This document shows positions 13,902 through 16,255 of a DNA stretch of 16,255 nt, piece after piece. The notes below the pieces were generated by a model, which ran no database searches, was not told the DNA's origin, and saw only the letters and a list, made by a program, of their open reading frames with translations. The DNA comes from Gp7-AA10 sp041483175 (GTDB lineage Bacteria; Acidobacteriota; Thermoanaerobaculia; Gp7-AA8): the NCBI GenBank assembly GCA_041483175.1, contig JBGPFD010000061.1, positions 1 through 16,255 on the forward strand, written 5' to 3'. Each line of letters starts with the position of its first letter. Position 1 is the first letter of the stretch. A program made the translations under genes and the position numbers.

Positions 13902-15854
13902 ATGCTCAAATTGATGCGCGACAACTTTCACCGGCTCAAATGGGCACTGCTCCTGGTGGTCGCCGCGTTCGTGATCGGTTTCGTCTATATGGACATGGGT
14001 CTCGGTGGCGCCGGGCGAGTCCAGCAACAGGATCGCGGGTACGCGGCCCGGGTCAACGGCGAGACGATTTCGTATCGCGAATACGACCGGGCGCTGTACT
14101 ACACGCAGAAGAATTACGAGCAGATCTACAAACAGCCGCTGACGAATGACATGATCCAGGCGATGGGCCTGCCGCGGCAGGTGCTCGATTCCCTGATCGA
14201 TCAGCGTCTGCTTCTGCAACAGGCGGCGCAGCTCCATCTCTCGGCCACGCCAGAGGAAGTGCGACAGCGCGTCCTGCAAATTCCCACGCTCAATCCCGAC
14301 GGACACTTCGTCGGAAACGAGCTGTACACGCGCTACATCACCGGCTCGCTTGGCTATCAGTCTCCGGCGGAATTCGAGGACGAGCTCGCTCGCGAGATCA
14401 CCCTGCAGAAGATGGAGAGCGCGCTGCTCAATTCCATCGTCGTTTCGCCGAAGGCAGCCGAGGCGGAGTATCGCCGGGTGACTGAAAACGCGAAGATCCG
14501 TTACGTGCTCTACCCGACCACGCGCGACCTGGCGACCGTCTCGGTTACGCCGGCCGAGGTGGAACAGTACTATCGCGCCAACCAGGCGAAATACGCGCAT
14601 GGCGAGCAGCGCGAGTTGAAGTACCTCGTCGCTGATGTGAACCGGCTGCGTTCGCAGATCATCCCCAGCGATGCGGGATTGCAGAAGCGATATCAGGATG
14701 CGAAAGAGGACTTCAAGCAGCCCGAGGCCGCGCACATTCTCCACATTCTGATCAAGGTCGATCCGAAAGCAGCTCCTGCCGTAGACGCGGCAGCGAAGGC
14801 GAAGGCCGAGAACCTGGTGAAGCAGCTCCGCGGTGGAGCCGACTTTGCGAAGCTCGCGCGCGAGAGCTCGGGTGATCCGTCGTCGTCCAGCAAGGGTGGC
14901 GACATGGGATGGGTCGATCGCGGAATGACGGTCGCGCCCTTCGACCAGGCGGCATTCTCCGTCCCGCTGAACACGATCAGCGATCCGATCCGGTCGAAGG
15001 AGTTCGGATATCACATCATCAAGGTGCTCGAGCGCCGCCAGGCAGGGTACAAGTCGTTCGAAGAAGTGAAGCCGATGCTCGCCGCTCAGGTCGCCGACCA
15101 GATGGCCAAGGATCAGGCGCGTGACGAGATCACCAGGATTTCCGCGCGGATCAAGCAGACCAAGCCGAAGACGCCCGCGGAGTTCAGCGCGCTGGCCAAC
15201 GAGAAGGTCAGCTCGAATGACACGCAGTGGTTTGGCAAATCGGATCCAATCCCCGGCCTCGGCAACAACAGCGTGCTGATCACCTGGGTGTTCTCCGCCA
15301 ACCAGGGAGACATCGGTGACATCATCGGCACACAGCGTGGTCCGGCGATCCCGTATCTCTTCGGCATCCGTCCAGCTGGCGTTCCCGACCTGAGCGAGAT
15401 CCGGCCGCGGGTGGAAGCGGACGGCCGCGCTGCGAAAGCGCGCGAAGTCGCGCGCGAGGCGCTGGCCAAAGCGCTTCCCTCCGCGAATATCGATGAGGTG
15501 GCGAAGAAGACCGGCCTGACTGCGTTGGAAACCACCGCCACGCGCCAGGGTTACGTCTCCGGATTCCGCGGCGACACGACACCGCTGATCGACGCCGCGA
15601 TGGCGTCCAACGTCGGCCAGGTCAAGGGACCGGTGGTCCTGCCCGAGGGCGCTGTGGTGTTCCAGGTGCTGGAGCAGAAAAAGATCGATCCGAAGACCGC
15701 TGATGAGAGCCGCGCATCGTACGCGGAGATGCTCCGCCAGCAGGAAGCTCGCAGCCTGAGGACGGTGCTGCTGCAGCGGTTGCGGAAGCAATCGACGATC
15801 GACATCAATCCGATCGTCACGCAGCAGAAGCCGGCGCAGGAAGCGGGCCTGTAG
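13902..15854 (+). CDS. PpiD/SurA-like membrane-anchored peptidyl-prolyl isomerase
   Basis: This 650-residue chaperone would be held in the inner membrane by one helix (about residues 13-31), with its bulk in the periplasm, where it assists folding of exported proteins. After the anchor comes a SurA N-terminal-like domain (about 40-200), then one parvulin domain (about 274-380) with AHILHIL, GGDMGWVDRG and FGYHIIKV; His278 and His371 match the conserved parvulin histidines. A second, divergent helical region follows to the C-terminus. The size and order match PpiD, about 620 residues in E. coli. The ATG at 13902 has GAAAGG at 13888-13893. It is divergent from the fecR-like gene and 5 nt upstream of a thioesterase gene. 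Whether it is a PpiD orthologue or another parvulin cannot be settled by eye. Confidence 0.88.
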   Translation: MLKLMRDNFHRLKWALLLVVAAFVIGFVYMDMGLGGAGRVQQQDRGYAARVNGETISYREYDRALYYTQKNYEQIYKQPLTNDMIQAMGLPRQVLDSLIDQRLLLQQAAQLHLSATPEEVRQRVLQIPTLNPDGHFVGNELYTRYITGSLGYQSPAEFEDELAREITLQKMESALLNSIVVSPKAAEAEYRRVTENAKIRYVLYPTTRDLATVSVTPAEVEQYYRANQAKYAHGEQRELKYLVADVNRLRSQIIPSDAGLQKRYQDAKEDFKQPEAAHILHILIKVDPKAAPAVDAAAKAKAENLVKQLRGGADFAKLARESSGDPSSSSKGGDMGWVDRGMTVAPFDQAAFSVPLNTISDPIRSKEFGYHIIKVLERRQAGYKSFEEVKPMLAAQVADQMAKDQARDEITRISARIKQTKPKTPAEFSALANEKVSSNDTQWFGKSDPIPGLGNNSVLITWVFSANQGDIGDIIGTQRGPAIPYLFGIRPAGVPDLSEIRPRVEADGRAAKAREVAREALAKALPSANIDEVAKKTGLTALETTATRQGYVSGFRGDTTPLIDAAMASNVGQVKGPVVLPEGAVVFQVLEQKKIDPKTADESRASYAEMLRQQEARSLRTVLLQRLRKQSTIDINPIVTQQKPAQEAGL

Positions 15855-15859
15855 CCGAC

Positions 15860-16243
15860 GTGACCGACATCCTGCCGCGGTGGAACGAGCCGGCGATCCG
15901 CGTGCTGATGATGCCGCGGGACACCAACGCGCAAGGCACCATCTTCGGCGGGGTGATCCTTTCCTACATCGACCAGGCGGGCGCCATCGAAGCGCGGCGG
16001 CAGGGTTGCCGCCTGATGGTGACGGTGGCTATGGACAAGATCGTCTTCCACCAGCCGGTCTTTACCGGCGACCTGGTCACCTTCTGGTGCGAGACGCTTC
16101 GCATCGGAACGACTTCCATCACCGTGAAGGTGGTTGTGGAGGCGAACCGCTACAACGACCCGCAGCAGAAAGTGCTGGTTACTGAGGCACAAGTCGTCTA
16201 CGTGAATGTAGGGGACGATCGAAGGCCGAAACCAATCCGGTAG
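15860..16243 (+). CDS. Acyl-CoA thioesterase, hotdog fold (YciA-like)
   Basis: This 127-residue enzyme probably hydrolyses acyl-CoA to free acid and CoA in the cytoplasm. It has a single hotdog domain with the family block PRDTNAQGTIFGGVILSYIDQAGA (about residues 19-42); Asp38 is the likely catalytic acid, and Asn23 and the GG pair at 30-31 frame the active-site helix. The beta strands MVTVAMDKIVFHQPV and DLVTFWCETLRIGTTSITVKVVV follow as expected. The start is GTG at 15860, 5 nt after the ppiD stop, with no nearby Shine-Dalgarno, so expression is probably coupled to ppiD. The chain length of the substrate is not evident. The stop is TAG at 16241-16243, inside what may be the start of another hairpin repeat. 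Confidence 0.9.
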   Translation: MTDILPRWNEPAIRVLMMPRDTNAQGTIFGGVILSYIDQAGAIEARRQGCRLMVTVAMDKIVFHQPVFTGDLVTFWCETLRIGTTSITVKVVVEANRYNDPQQKVLVTEAQVVYVNVGDDRRPKPIR

Positions 16244-16255
16244 GTCACGGCTGCC
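16239..16255. repeat. Possible truncated double-hairpin repeat at the window end
   Basis: The last bases, GGTAGGTCACGGCTGCC, resemble the start of the element at 11124 (TGTAGGGCACGGCTGCG): TAGG followed by CACGGCTGC. As there, the TAG overlaps the stop codon of the preceding gene. Only the first few bases are in view, so this is a tentative call. Confidence 0.35.

Noticed and set aside
13875..15791. A 638-codon open frame on the minus strand opposite the PpiD-like gene
   Set aside because: It mirrors the codons of a well-supported chaperone gene. Its product is rich in Arg, His, Asp and Leu with no recognisable domain, as expected for an antisense frame in GC-rich DNA.

Overview
This 16.3 kb window looks like core chromosome from a GC-rich, rod-shaped, diderm bacterium. 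The gene content (division genes, rod-shape genes, a membrane-anchored PpiD-type periplasmic chaperone, a FecR/FN3 envelope protein) and the repeat-rich gaps would fit Acidobacteriota or a related deep-branching phylum. That placement is inference from style, not from a marker gene. I see no tRNA, rRNA, CRISPR array, transposase or phage gene.

Layout. (1) 1-4058, plus strand: the 3' end of the dcw cluster, murC (partial)-ftsQ-ftsA-ftsZ, which links the last steps of peptidoglycan precursor synthesis to Z-ring assembly. (2) 4059-4395: a 337-nt gap without a gene, full of hairpins. (3) 6873-4396, minus strand: a tight HU-DUF2461-guaA operon (nucleoid protein, unknown protein, GMP synthetase). 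(4) 6895-7577, plus strand: an S4/Hsp15-like RNA-binding protein divergent from HU, then a CspA-type cold-shock protein with a clear intrinsic terminator. (5) 13746-7658, minus strand: a FecR/FN3-domain envelope protein, then mreB-mreC-mreD-mrdA, the elongasome core. rodA is not attached. (6) 13902-16243, plus strand: a PpiD/SurA-like chaperone, then a YciA-like acyl-CoA thioesterase.

The genes are mostly textbook. The part that deserves attention is the intergenic DNA. Nearly every sizeable gap inside these operons holds an inverted-repeat element that begins within about 10 nt of the preceding stop codon. Three architectures recur: (a) inverted pairs of tandem heptads of the form GNGTNAG after guaA, mreD and the fecR-like gene; (b) two adjacent hairpins framed by TGTAGGG/CCCTACA-like ends after ftsZ and mreB, with a possible third cut off by the window end; (c) stem-GA-loop-GA-stem hairpins after ftsQ and ftsA. 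The ftsQ-ftsA copy shows a compensatory base-pair change between its two arms, which suggests the hairpins have been maintained. The heptad element upstream of mrdA also seems to supply that gene's Shine-Dalgarno sequence.
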